Shown here piece by piece: positions 38,401-51,943 of a DNA stretch of 64,000 nucleotides. Each line of letters opens with the position of its first letter. Position 1 is the stretch's first letter. The stretch covers positions 18,501 to 82,500 of the forward strand of contig JABVXV010000109.1 of the NCBI GenBank assembly GCA_013365325.1, given 5' to 3'. A program made the translations under genes and the position numbers. The notes under the pieces were generated by a model, which made no database searches, was not told the origin of the DNA, and saw only the letters and a program-made list of their open reading frames with translations. The DNA is from Dipetalonema caudispina (taxonomy: Eukaryota > Nematoda > Chromadorea > Rhabditida > Onchocercidae).

Positions 38401-41400
38401 TGTCTATAAACAAAAAAGTAATGATAGCAGAATTTGCATACGTTACATATATTTCTCTTCTCTATTATTCACAATTTTTATTTCAACGCCATGAAAATAA
38501 GAAACCTTTTTTTGTGGCCTTAATTTTTGAAACAATACATCACTTTCTGTTGCTGAAAACTTTTTCACGGTGCTAAACATTTGCTTAGACTTTGTGGTTT
38601 AAAATTTTATTCCCAATCTACAACTTTCAAATATCACGATTTTGTAGTTAGTTTTTCCAGCCTTAGGCTTCGTTTTTTGATTGTTACTCTGACAATGATT
38701 CAAATCAAACCAATCAAATGAAGGAAGTTTGTCTTTATTTTCAAGTGGATCGTTTTTCAACATTTTTCAACTTTCATTCTGTCATTGTAATTAATTGTTA
38801 GTAGCATTATGTTCATTTTGTCAACTTCCCTGTGCTTGCACCAACCTGATTTGAAACAGATTTAGAAACAAAACCAATTAATTAAATGAAAAGATAAATT
38901 AGTCATAGACTGAACTTGGATTTCAATTGCATTAGCCGAGCAAGCTTAATGTTGAAATTCAAATCTTTATTCAATTTAAATCAATTTTATTTCAACTTTT
39001 TATACTTTAAAATTCCAAATATACAAGAATGTGTGTTTATTTAAAAGACAAATAGTTGTATCCTAATTCAACGTTCACGTTTAGTATTTTTTTTTACTTC
39101 TTCCTTTTTCTAATTTGCTTTTTCCTGATATCTTCCGTTTTCCTCTTTTCTCTCATTCCGTGTCAAAAGTGAACAGTTGTGATTGCAGCATATTTTTTCC
39201 TGTTTTCTTTTCAAAAGATTAGTTTTTTAGGTTAAATTTCAAGACGTACTGCAAGATTTTGAAATGAAAACTTTTCAGTTGTTTGAAAAGCTAAAAATTT
39301 TTACCAGATATTTTTCAAATATTGATTTAAAAAATGGCCTATAAACCTCTTTTGATTTCGAAAAAATAAAATTGCGAAAACAAATAAATTTGATGAATAG
39401 AACTTGTGTTCTGTTCTATGAAAGAGAATCATTCTCTTTACTGCTATTCAAAAATAAATGGTGAAGAGGATGATTTTAAGATTTATGATAAATCTATCCT
39501 ATCAATAGAAAGATTATTGTTGAAAATCGATATCAAATTTTCTGGAAATATAACTTGATAGCCACTAATTCAATTGATCATCAATCTATCAGTTGATATT
39601 GAAAGGTGATCCAACAAAATAACCTGATATTGAAAAATTTTTCATGGGATAATAATTGTAGAAATGAATAATTGAACAGACATTTGAGTAAACAAATGGT
39701 CAGAAATTACTTTTTTCATCAACATGAGGATCATTTTCGATAAAGAAATTGTTCCTCAAGGCCATTTCTCTTGTCTTTTATTTTTGCTATTATCAGAGCA
39801 ATTAACTCAACAAACTGACCAAAACATATTTATTCTTGACCCCATTGTCGAATAAAATTGAGCATACTGGTCGACATAGTGGACAATACCGCTTTAATGA
39901 AAAGATTATTATGAATCGGAACAATTTTGATAGTGTTTTCTTCTTCTTGTTAATCTTTAAGAAATTGTTTGCTACCGAATGCAAATATAATCAGCAAATT
40001 TACAAATTATTCGTCAATACTTTAAATAATCATTAGAAATCACCAATAATCATTATCACTGAGGATGTTATCATTACTACAAGTAAGTGATCAACTGTAT
40101 TTCATTATTGTATCACTATCAATATGGTTGCCGTCATCATCACTATTTTCGCTATCATTATCCACTTTCTTTTTTGTAACATCATTAATCAGTTACTGGT
40201 TTAAAAGATTTTCATTCTTCAATGGATCAAATTTAGTTCACTGGTCAAATTTCAATTTTAATACTCATCGGATACAGTGAATCATGTTTTCCTTCATCTT
40301 TCTTTAATGTTACTTTAAGAATGTGAGTAAAATAATATCTCAAATTTAGGATTTTATATATGAAATATGTATTTGTTAGAATTACAATTGCTAAAGCAAA
40401 TTCATTTTGTAAAGAATTTAATTTCTCACAATGATCACAAAATGACATTATGCCAAATGATCACCGTTTTGTTATTTTTATCGAACAAAGAATTTTGCTT
40501 TTCATCACTAATTTCATTAATCACATTTCCCTCACTTATCATACAAGATTTTATCGAAGATTGGATAATAATTTTTCTACTAATTAACAAGTCTTTAAAA
40601 CATAGGTTATTTAGTACTACTTTGATTGTAAATCTCTTATCAATCAAAATGATTTTCATTTTATCAATTATACACATAGAAGTATGGAAGACGTTCCTAT
40701 TTCTTCCCTCAGTTTGATCAATTTATTTGTAACGGTTAATTTGATGGTTTTAACGATTTCTATTCTTTCCAAACAACAAACTCTCTCCACATGTGGCTTT
40801 CTTATACTTTCAAGAAAAACTAAATTTCAATTTCTTTCTAATAGAAATTTATTCAACTTATGATGCAAATTTCGACAAACGTTGTCCAATATTAATTACA
40901 ATTTAGAAAAACCAGGCTCTATTTAATTATTCAATACAGTATAATGAAATTTATCTTTCACGTTTAAACGAAAAGCATAAATTAAGGACAAGAATTTAAG
41001 TGAAAAATGAAAAATTCAGTGAAAATATCTTTTGAAGCATAAAATGGCATGTGTACCTGTAATGCCTTTTTATCCTTTCTCTCCGTATCAGACATGTTTT
41101 TTTTTTTTCCTCCCTAAATGTAAAAAATGATTTACGCCATTCTGATCAGTGAAATGGATTGAAACTATTTCAATATAATTTCGTTTCCTGTTCTATAAAA
41201 AAGTGTTACATACCAATCAAAATGATTATTTCTTTTGCGGTGAAGTTGCGATGTCTTCTTGATGATCGTATTGGTTATCTTAATTGTTCAGGTATGTTGT
41301 ATGTTTTAAATCTTTCTTTTGTGATACTTTTATCATGAGAAGATGATATAGACTGGAAAATTTTACCTATTTCAATTGATTGTTTTAACTTTTTCCTTGC

Positions 41401-44068
41401 ATTTTAATGAACTTTAAGAAGATTAACATCTTTTGCAAAGTGTTAGCATTTTTCATGAGATATGATTTCTTCCAATTCACTTAAATTTTTTAAATTTTCA
41501 AAAGAAGAAAGTCATAAAGTTCATACAAGTTGCACTAAATAATACTGTAATGTTCAACAATTATTCAATTTACCGGGAAATGTAATTGCAATTTTTGATA
41601 TCAAATTATTGACGATCAGAGGAGAAATGTCCTTGAGTGAAAGAGGAGCAACTGTGGCTAGAGAGGCGTAAAGAGAAAAGGTTTCTTGAACAAGACAATC
41701 TTTCCCTTTATGATTTTTTTATTAAGAGGGGAGAGAGAGCGAGGAGAGAAAGGAATCACCTTTTTCTCCTAAATTTCCAGTCTAAATTTCCAATTTACCT
41801 GAAAATTTTTATTTCATGACAAATCTATTTTAACAGACAGTCTAAATAAAATCAATCTTATTGTTTAGTCTTCTCAAATCACATTATTTAATTATTATCC
41901 TCTCACTTACAAATTCTTTCTTCTCCCACAATGACAAAGATTTTTATGGTACCTATTTCTAAGTTTTGCAGAAAAGTTAGTAAACGATCTTATGAAATGA
42001 AATTAGTAACACAGTAAAAAAAAGTCTGAACTATTTCTCTGTCAAATCTATTCCATCTTTATGAAATTTTGACATGTAATATTTTTTGTTACATAATTTT
42101 ATTCAATCCTTCTTTTCAAGGTTAAATTTTAAAATATCATTATTCATCATAAATTTATTTTTAAAAGATGTCGTTGATTTTTGAATTATTAAAAAGTTGA
42201 ATCTTTTTTCTTCTCTATATATAATCAGTTATTAAATTTTTAAGCATAACATTATTCGTTTTGATCAGGTCATTGATTTTAGCATTCGTTTGTTTTTTTT
42301 CTTTTTTCTTTTACAAATCATTAATTAAAGTATTGTCTTGGATACAGAAAACAAATGAGAGATAATGGTGATGATCTTGTAAATTTTCTGTTTGATAGCA
42401 TCATATCAAGTGGGATAATCAATTAAGTAAGCAGAAATAATTTCGTGTTAAAATACATTCGTTTTCTTTTTCAAAAAGATTTCAAAAACTAAACTATAAT
42501 ATAATTTAGTCTGAATTTTTTTAACAAAAGTAATTTAGATTTCTATAAATTCCTTTCAAAATAACGGCAACATATTGCATTCCCAAGGAAATTAATTATT
42601 AATTCATCGAATATTTTGCAATTGAGTCTAAATTCTTCAAATTCATTATTTTATATCACTCATTCAATGCAATTATGGCTGAAAATGATTAACAATTAGG
42701 TAGTACTAGAAAAGTAATATGTCCTCAGAAGTTAAAGGTCGACATTGAGAGCAAAGACAATATAAATTAGAAAAGTTGAAATAAACTGATAGTGTCATAT
42801 GCATATGGGAAAAGGGAAGTGATGGAAATATTTGCTGTTACTACAACAGCAGGATATAGATGTCTGCGATGATGGTGTAACAACTCGATCTAATGAGCCC
42901 AATTTCCTCGACCTCTATTCACGGTCTTCTTCACCTCCTGTCTCTTTTTGCATCAATTAGTTCAAACGAAACAAATGTTTAAGTCGTCTATCCTTTCTTA
43001 TTCCTTTTTATCCGATTATGTTGCTCTCATTTCATTTCATTTTATTATCACCCATTCTAAACTTTTCTAATTTTTTTTTTTTTTTTTTTTTTTTTTATTT
43101 TAGACTTAGAGAAAGAGCAAAAGAAAGGTTCATCGTTAAACATACGGTTTTCATTATGTATAAATTTAAATGTTTCTCCATTATAAATGAAAGCAGATGT
43201 CCTTTTGCAATGTGCATTCCATTTAAAAATTAATCTACCAATCGTATAAATTCACTATTACTACAACATTTCGGTATGTTTCTCGTACAATAATTCTAAC
43301 TTTACTTTCAATTTTAACATATATTATCAAATTTTTCATCTTTATACTTTATCACACTTATTAAATTATTCATGTACAAAAAATATTTTTAAAAAAAATT
43401 TGTATTTTCCAAATTTCTCTATAATAGCGCTATTTTTTTTTTCTTTTTTTTTTGTTTTTATTAGATATCCTTTTCAACAATGACTTTTACAATTTATATA
43501 AGTGTTTTTAGGTCGAAATTATGCAAATATTTTGAATCGAATTTTTTTCAATACTTTCAAATAAATTTCCAAAACAAAGATATAAAAGTTTTTTAGATTT
43601 TAATTCTTCAACATCACTTAATTTCTGCAAATTTCTTAATCAATTTAATATCTTTATTCAAATATGAGCTTTCAAAAATGCTTGAGAATAAGCATTATTC
43701 TCAATTTAGTGGAATTTTCTTGGCTGATTATATATTTATAATCATCCTAACCTTTACTAAATTTCTTATATATAAAAAGAACATAGCAAATCAAATAATC
43801 ATTTTACCAATAAAAGATCCATTTAAATGTTTCATGTATCCATTCTGTAGTCGTAATCTTATTCTACTACTTACCTTTCCTAAGTTGATAATATCCGTTC
43901 AGTCTTTTCTACAAATTTTATTATTTACGGTACTTTATTGAAGATCAGTTCACTGTTCAATTCATATTTCTTATTCATCGAAAATTGTAATAAATCTTGA
44001 AAGATTTTTTTAAGATTGAATGAAGATATGGCATCAATTAGTATTCTTACTATTTATACAATTGCATG

Positions 44069-44092
44069 TATTGCATGCATATGCATGTAATA
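44069..44092. repeat. 24-bp imperfect palindrome centred on ATGCAT
   Basis: Twelve bases (TATTGCATGCAT) are followed directly by their reverse complement with one mismatch. It lies in alternating TG/TA sequence, so it may simply be low complexity; it could also bind a dimeric factor. Confidence 0.45.
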
Positions 44093-45260
44093 CACGGATA
44101 AATATGTATGTATATATGTGTCTATATATGTACATTTACCTGTGCATAAGGTGAACGATGAATGATTCGTATAGATGGAAGATGTCGTAGAAAGGGATGG
44201 ATATGTTGGTAGTTATGTTGACAGAGTTGGGGTTCTCTTGAGAAATGTGGCACGTTTACAGGTAACCTGAATGAATAGCTCAGATCGAATCGTTAGTATC
44301 AATGACGATGGTGGTGATGTGAAGATGGCTTCAGATGATATTATTGCTCTGTTGAACCATTTCGGACAAAATACCGATGAAGGAGAGGATGAATGAATGA
44401 ACGAATGAATGTTGCTGATCACTCCGAATGATTGGTTAGTATTTCAAGTTTTAAGTTATTAATTCTAATCTATTCTTAATTTAATCTTTTAACATTCATT
44501 TTAAATTATTAATATTAAATTTTTCCAGTCATAAATTATGAATAAGTTCTAAATTGAGCCTTAAATTTATATGTGAAGCTTGTGAAAATTTTACAAATCT
44601 TTTAGAAAAATAATTCCATTAAATTTTAAAACTTGAAATGTTACTAGATTTAAAAAAGTCCTCTCTTTTTTTTTTGAAGGATTCTCTTTACGACTATTTC
44701 ATTTTGCAATAAGTTGTAAGAATGAGATATGTATCTAAATGTTCTCTCGTTATTGAAATAAGGAAATCTAAAATTTCATCAGATAAAAGTGAGAATAAGT
44801 GCCATATACCGTAAGAATTAATTACAAATACACCTTAGTTTTAACCTTAATTTGAAATATTCTTTCGTAAAATAAGTTTCCATTCAGAATATTCTTATTA
44901 TTTTCAACAATTTCTACTTTTCCTTTTGTGTACGAAAACATTTGTTGATAAATTTTTCATCATTCATTCATGAAGTTAATTTAGTACATAAGTTTCACTA
45001 CAGAGATACGAAGTCCTTGAAATTCAAGATATGTCTTACTAATAAAGGTAAAATTTTGCAGCAATAAAGAGAGTATAATGACAGCTTTAAAATCCAAATG
45101 ATGTCTCAGCAAAACTCATCCAAGTATCATTAATTTGCGCAATGAAATATTTTATTTTAGTCAAAATAAATATGATTTGCGTAATTTGAAATAATCATTT
45201 GACTCTAATTAATTTGAGCTTAGTCTAATTTTTCACTATTGCTAACTTAGTTAGCTTAGA

Positions 45261-45268
45261 ATTTTCAG
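45261..45268 (+). promoter_or_regulatory. possible trans-splice or 5' UTR acceptor of the chondroitin synthase gene
   Basis: ATTTTCAG lies 72 bases before the ATG at 45341. If used, the leader contains a 12-residue upstream frame (45270-45308). A second, weaker acceptor, TTTTGTTAG, ends at 45308 and would remove that frame. Confidence 0.4.
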
Positions 45269-45340
45269 CATGATTCAGCAAGATCCGTTAAACTTTAGGT
45301 TTTGTTAGATTCAACATTTGCAATTTTCCTGGTTACGGCA

Positions 45341-48300
45341 ATGGCATTGACATGGCGTAAAAGTAAGGGACGATTGCGACGAATGACTCGATCCATTTTC
45401 CCCACGCTTCTCGGTATGATCGTTGGTATATCTGCAACGTTGATCTTCACGGCTGTACGGCGTTTACCACATGACATCTGCAGCAAACTTTTGATGCAAG
45501 TACGTATCTCTTTGTTAAAATTTGAAATTTTTGATCCTTCGAGAGAAACAACATTCCTTCTCATCCTATTTTCAATTTCATCCTTTGTTGTTTTCCGTAA
45601 ATTCACTCTAAACAGATTTAGATTTAAAAATAAAAGTGGCGATCTTTATTTATACTTTTTTTTGAATTGTTTTTATCTAGTCAAGAAAGAGATGGTCGTT
45701 GAAGTGAAGGAAATGTTTAAGCTTTTGTAATACTGTCATTATTACACTCAACCTTTTAGATATCCGATATTTATTTTAAATGATCGGATAATAGTCAATA
45801 ACATTTAATATCGTTGTCAAATTAGAACTGTTAAAATGACATGGAATTTGGGAAAACCAACGCTGGTTCACAAATCTAAATATCGGATGATCCGCTTATT
45901 TATTGCACACATCACTTTTAATTTTAAAATTAAATTTAAATATTATGTCAATAAACATCCCCTGCATTACGATATTTAATTTGAATTAATTAATATGTCC
46001 GTGAATATATTCATTATCATTTTAAATATAGTTATGGATATAATATATTATAATGACATTAATTAAAATTATGATTACAGAATAAAGAACCTCAATTACT
46101 ACTTGTTGGTGTGATGACAGCAGCAAAATATGTGGATACAAGAGCTTATGAAGTTTGGAAAACATGGGCTCAACGTATCCCAGGAAAGGTTTGACTTCTA
46201 TAAATTTTTTAAAAGAAGAAAATTCCTACAAAAATTTCCTGAATTTAATGAAAAACTAATTGTAAAAACTTTCTGGATATTTTTTTAAATTTCAGTTACT
46301 ATTTTTCGTAGCCGAAGGGACAGTAACTATTCATACCGATATGCCAGTGATTCGTTTGAAAGGTGTCACTGACATATATCCACCGCAAAAGAAGTCATTT
46401 GTAATGTTGAAATGGATGGCTGATCATCATGTTAGTTTCTAATTGTTATTAATTTACATCTGTTTAATATTTGTCTAACAAATTTAAACTTATTAGGGTG
46501 AATCGGTAAATGATAAATTTAATTTATTCATAGCTAAATTTTTTTGGTAGTAATTCAACAGATAATTTAAACAATCAGTACTGTTGAATTTTTGATATTA
46601 CCTGTACGATAGGAAAAGAAAGGAAAGGAAAGGGAAGGAAAGGACATAGGTGGGCGGATGGATTACTATTTATCAAATTAATCCTTTCCCACGAATACAA
46701 TCTCCATTTCGATCTAATTTTACTTCTACAATAAAAAAAAACTTCATTTTTCTTTTTTTTTAAATTTCCTGGAAGAAATTGGCACAGAGAATGATGAGAA
46801 GGAACATTGAGATTGTCATGTGACGAGATGAGAAGGATCCATAAAGTGGGACAAAAGAATGATGATCAATTTTTTCTCTTGCGCAAAATGAACCATAAAG
46901 AAATAATAATTTTATCTTAGAAAAAAAAAAAGAGAATTTCCGGTGAAAAACTCTTTCAACCAGAAATTTTTCTTGTTCTGATATATTTTAAATTTTGATT
47001 TGTTTCGAAAAGTTAATAACATAATGGTTAAATAATTAATTAATTGACTTAAAAGAGAAGTTAGCGATTAGTTAAAGTGAGAGTGAGAAGTGAGTTTTAA
47101 GAACTCACTAAGAAAGATTAGTATTAGTTTTCGATTTTTTTTTTTTTTTAAGTTAGTTCGGGAGATCCGAACGTCAATAATTTATCACTTGTCGTAAATC
47201 AATGATTAAGTTTTATTTAACGTCAGGAAATCAAAGAGTTGAATGATTTGTTTTAAATTTTGTCAAATATTGGAAGTCATCAACAAATTAGGTAACTTTA
47301 ATCTAATAATCAACCATCAATGAATTTTAATCGATAGCTTCTTAAATTCTAAATGTTCGCTCAAAAAATTTCCTTAAATCCTTTTGATTTCAGTTGGATG
47401 ATTTTGATTGGTTTATGCGGGCAGATGATGATTTATATGTGCGAGGAGAACAACTGGAAGCATTACTAAGGTTTATCATTGTGATTAAATTTGAATAATT
47501 TTTATTTTAAGATCCATTGAGAGATTGAATTTTTAATTTCAGATAATTTGCAGAATTTACTAAGTTTTTAGAGGTCGATTAATTGTGGCGAACCATTAGA
47601 TTTGTTAGAATGATCACAAATTCATTAGAATAGTCACAAGCAAAGATCACAAAGTATCTCTAAGCCTATCTTCTTGAAATTCATGTATTTTTATATGTCA
47701 GATCTCTGGATTCGGATAAGGCGCATTTGATTGGCCAGGCTGGATTGGGTAATACAGCCGAATATGGTCAGCTAGCTCTTGGTCAGGAGGATAACTACTG
47801 CATGGGTGGACCTGGTGTTGTGATGTCTCGGATGACCTTAAGCCTTGTTGCTCCGCATCTACGTTCGTGCTTGATGGAAATGTTCACTACTCATGAGGAT
47901 GTCGAACTCGGACGGTACGATTTATTGCTTTCCATGGTATTCTAATTACCATTTCTGTCATAAGCTGCCAACAAGCAATGCTAACTATTAGCTGCGGGAA
48001 TTGATCCGTTCCGCACGGTAGTTTTAGTGAACATATTTTTATCATATTTTTCTCCAAATAAAAGTGACTCGATTAGAGATCAATCCGACATGTTGGTCAT
48101 TTATTGAAACCTTACTTTGGATATATATGAGTAACCATTTTATACTGCTTAGGTGTATCCGTAAACATGTTGGTGTCACATGTACGTGGAATTACGAGAT
48201 GCAAACATTGTTTCACAATAATCAAACAGTACCGAATGCCTATCAAGGTAGTTTAACGGAGTTACGTCATGCTATCACGTTGCATCCAGTGAAACAACCA

Positions 48301-51059
48301 TCAACAATGCGTCGAATCCACGTACACAATCGTATCCTTCGACTCGCTACATTACGTTCCACACGTGTCACATTGTTGAATGAATTACCGAACCAGAAAG
48401 CACCATCTCTTACACGTCATATCCCAAATTCAACCCGTGATCTCTTCCATTGGGACTTTATTTCATCCAACAATATTTTATTTTGTGCTGGACAAGTGAA
48501 TTGTCCAAGGCATACACTTGATTTAAGTATACGAATGGCACTCAGTGAAATTATCACGCAGGTTACTACTGTCGTTACATCATTACATCATTATCATTAT
48601 CTTTGTCCGGTTATCATCATTATCGCCGTTATCACTCCTATTGCTATCACTACCACTGCCATTATCGCATTCATTAACTGATAACTACTTATAATTTGCA
48701 TAAACATCAACCTACCAGTAAATGTACGTTTCATAACTTTTTCGTAGCTTCAAATTTTATAACTTTACATTTCTAATATGATAACTTGAAACATTTTATA
48801 GCTTTTCGATGAATTTAATGCAAATGCTCGGCAGCGCGGTCGTGTACTACGATTTCAAAACATTCAGTACGGTTACATGAGGGTTGAACCACGTCATGGT
48901 GTTGATTATGTGCTCGATATGGTACTGTGGTTCAAGAAGATCCGTCCACCTCACCGGTTAATCCATTCCTTTTTTTTTTTGGATGGTTAACAATTAATAT
49001 CAAATTTCAAAGAACAGTATTTTCTACGAGATAGTTGCTTAAATAATATTGAAAGCTACAAAATATCGAGATATCCGGTTAGATCAAACTGGAACAAATG
49101 ATACGGATATATTTGTATATATTGTACTCATATAGTATTACCTTTTATAGAGCAACACTTTCCGTTCGTCGTCACGCATACATCCAGCAAACATTCGGAT
49201 CGTTGGAAATTATATCAGATAGCTTTTTTCGAGATACTTTACGACAGCGTATCATGAAAGGTATCCATCTCTGGAAAGAAGCAAATAAATCGAGTGATTT
49301 CAACTGGAAACAAATGAAATTACCACCAGAAAAGTCCCACGTACATATGATATTGCCACTTGCTGGACGAGCCGATTCTTTTAAAAGGTTAACTTCCTCC
49401 TATTAATAATAATAATAATAATAATAATGTAGCTTAAAGACTTCTTTGGTTTTTAGATTTCATGAAAGATACGGTAGAAACGCTATCTAAAGAATATCTC
49501 CAGATTATAAATCTTTCTGTAATCTCATTAGGTCACGAGAAAAGGATATGATGTGTCGTTTTGAAATCTAATTACTGATTAGAGAAACTACGGTATCTGT
49601 GTATAGCTCATACCTTCGTAATAATGAAATCTAAGTCATAATGAAGAGTTCATAAACTATTGGTGATTGGATTGAATAATAATAATTATTATAAAAATTA
49701 ATTCTTCTATAGATTTGCAAATAATCTGAGAACTGTATGTCCCAACAGGCGGATATTTTCACTTATTTTGGTGATTTATGATTCGGTACCCGACACGGAT
49801 ACAGCAATTGCAGCATTGATCGATGAACTTAAATTGGAAATTGATATTAGGGTTAGTCGTATACTCTTTTGGGCAATGTTTATCTAATAGCTGATCTCAT
49901 AAGAATCCATATGGTATCTGGACTGTTCACCTTTCTCATCCTGAGAACCTATTTTTAAAAACTAATTCCCAACAACATTAAATATTTTATTTGAAATATT
50001 TGATATACTCGACATTTAATCGATACTGATGTGCTAATAACATAGTGGTATTAAGATTAGAAATATAGAAGAGGATTTTACTTCAATAATTGCTAGTTAC
50101 TTTTTTTTTAAGTGTTGGAATTCAAATGGTGAGGATTGTAATCGTGGCCAAAAATAATTTTGCTATAGTTAAGAATATTTACTTTTCATTTCTGTCACTG
50201 TAACTCTATAATTTTCTAGGTAATTAATATGGGTTCACAACTATTCAGTCGTGGCGTTGCACTTTCCCGCGGTGCTGACATTCTGGGACCGGATGCCTTG
50301 ATATTTTTTATTGATGTTGACATTCTTTTTACTTGTGATACTCTTGATCGGGTTATACGCAATACTGTACGTGGTGCTCAGGTAAATTTGTCTAACATAT
50401 CCCTTATCTGCCAGTTTTTAAGTGGTAAAGAAGCGAAATTTTCTGATCGAAATTTTGAAGTTACTAAAAATAAATGAAGAAATTTCAGGTATATTTTCCA
50501 ATAGTATTTAGCGAATATTCACCAGAAACATGGTCGGATAGTGACCGACTACTTTCCGACGCATTTCATTACGGTCGAAAAAGAGGTTATTTTCGACACT
50601 TCGGATTTGGATTGGTGTCCATTTATAAATCCGATTTAGATCTCATTGGAGGCATGAATTTGAGTATACAGGTAAACTACCACTATTTTCAGAACAGATG
50701 AAAAAGTCGAAGTTATTAGGGTTTCTCGATTCTTATTCTTATGTATGAACTTTTCTTCTAAAAAATCTTGTTTTTAAGAAAACTTCAGATTCTCATGTTA
50801 AATAGTCCCACGCAATAAACTTAAAATAAAGGCATCATTCCAGGGGTGGGGCATGGAAGATGTGGATTTCTTCGAGAAATGTGTTCGCTCACCATTACGT
50901 ATAATGCGTGCACCGGATCCAGGTCTTGTTCACATCTATCACACCATACACTGTTCCGAATCACTTCCGGAAAAGCAGTATGCTATGTGTGTCGGTTCAA
51001 AGGCTGCAAGTTTAGCATCGCTAGATTCTCTGGTTGACCAGTTATCTGTATATTCTTGA
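45341..51059 (+). CDS. sqv-5: chondroitin sulfate synthase (CHSY1 / SQV-5 type)
   Basis: Twelve exons join in frame: 45341-45499, 46081-46188, 46296-46430, 47394-47470, 47702-47914, 48153-48561, 48802-48956, 49151-49387, 49713-49851, 50220-50381, 50489-50671 and 50844-51059, giving 730 residues. The ATG at 45341 was chosen because it gives a short basic tail and one hydrophobic anchor (about 19-38), a Golgi type II topology. The N-terminal galactosyltransferase-like half has [13 protein letters not shown] (DDD 145-147), [16 protein letters not shown] and THEDVELGR. The C-terminal half has [28 protein letters not shown] (DVD 576-578), [10 protein letters not shown] and [13 protein letters not shown] (660-672). 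These follow human CHSY1 throughout. The enzyme alternately adds GlcA and GalNAc to build chondroitin; in C. elegans the orthologue SQV-5 is needed for vulval morphogenesis and embryonic cytokinesis. Both metal-binding motifs are intact. The name is by family resemblance; the partner MIG-22/ChPF is less likely. Confidence 0.95.
46611..46643 (+). repeat. purine-rich GGAAA repeats in an intron
   Basis: Imperfect GGAAA/GGGAA units lie in the third intron (46431-47393) of the chondroitin synthase gene. Low-complexity sequence; no function is implied. Confidence 0.6.
49403..49428. repeat. AAT microsatellite in an intron
   Basis: Eight or so TAA units lie just after the donor of the exon ending at 49387 in the chondroitin synthase gene. 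Confidence 0.85.
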
Positions 51060-51943
51060 CACTTGCTCAACTTTAGGTTTTTATCAAACTTAAAATTGAA
51101 TATAGAAATCAAATTTGGGTCTGAAATTATTCAAGTAAAATAATTGAACATCATGAAGTAATCAGTTTAATAACTGAAAAGTAAAATTAAATTACTAAAA
51201 ACCAAATATAGCGTATTTAACAATTTGCTTACTCTCATTTTTCAGGCTAATCCAATTTGAGCTTACTTTGAATTTTTTAATTTATTTCGATCACTGCTGC
51301 TCACTTCCACTTCCCTATCATATCGGTTGTTGTTTTTTGTTTGTTAACGAATTATCAAAAACAGTGCACTATTGTGCATGATGATAACTTATTGAATCTT
51401 GTTCCAGTCCAGGCTTACGACAATCACTAGAATATTGAAATGATGCATTTAAATTGAAAAACATACGTAGGGTTGACAATATATTCAGTTGTATCTATAC
51501 CATCTATTAGATTTTACACTGATATAAACGTAGTGCTAAGGAAGTTGCAATGAATTTATCAATTTGAAATCCATTTAAGCCCAGTCTTTGTTAGAGAAAT
51601 ATTATCGTAAGCCTACATTGTGTGTTAAATAATTGAAAATATTCCGCGAACTGTTTCAACAATTCACTTAAAAAATTTAATAAAAAATTCAAATTGTCTA
51701 TGGTTGTTCATAAACGAGTATAACGATAAACAAAGAATGATTCCGTGATCCTCAAGAGTCATCTTAATAAGCCTAAACATAAAGAAAACTTGAGGAAAGG
51801 TCTGAGAAAAATACTCAGACCTTTCCTTCATATGATGAGATAATCTGAACTTCTTAATTTTAGTCTTCAGAAACGTAGATTAAATGAGAAGCTACTTTTT
51901 TATGGTTGTACAGGGAAGAAAAAACTCACGATTAATTCAGTTC
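51060..51943. other. intergenic between convergent chondroitin synthase and ALG10 genes
   Basis: About 0.9 kb holding the 3' flanks of both genes. No coding sequence is seen. The one marked structure is the hairpin at 51793-51827. Confidence 0.5.
51793..51827. other. perfect 14-bp hairpin between two gene tails
   Basis: Bases 51793-51806 pair perfectly with 51814-51827 around a 7-base A-rich loop. The stem contains GGTCTGAG/CTCAGACC and is GC-richer than its surroundings. It is too short for a typical pre-miRNA and could mark transcript ends for one or both genes. Confidence 0.4.

Larger units (their letters stand above)
34767..45340. other. gene-poor stretch of about 10.5 kb between divergent genes
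   Basis: Its two neighbours, the MAP3K (-) and the chondroitin synthase (+), both point outwards, so both promoters should lie here. No coding chain was found; open frames such as 40367-40717 and 43678-43941 are AT-driven. Visible structure: trinucleotide tracts at 35056-35111 and 35384-35410, T tracts at 37742-37760 and 43073-43096, a less AT-rich island at about 36345-36480, and a 24-bp palindrome at 44069-44092. Confidence 0.55.

Noticed and set aside
40367..40717. 116-codon open frame on +
   Set aside because: Overlaps an equally long minus frame; both are low-complexity and have no protein features.
48064..48681. 205-codon frame as a separate gene
   Set aside because: It is the sixth exon of the chondroitin synthase gene plus flanking intron sequence.
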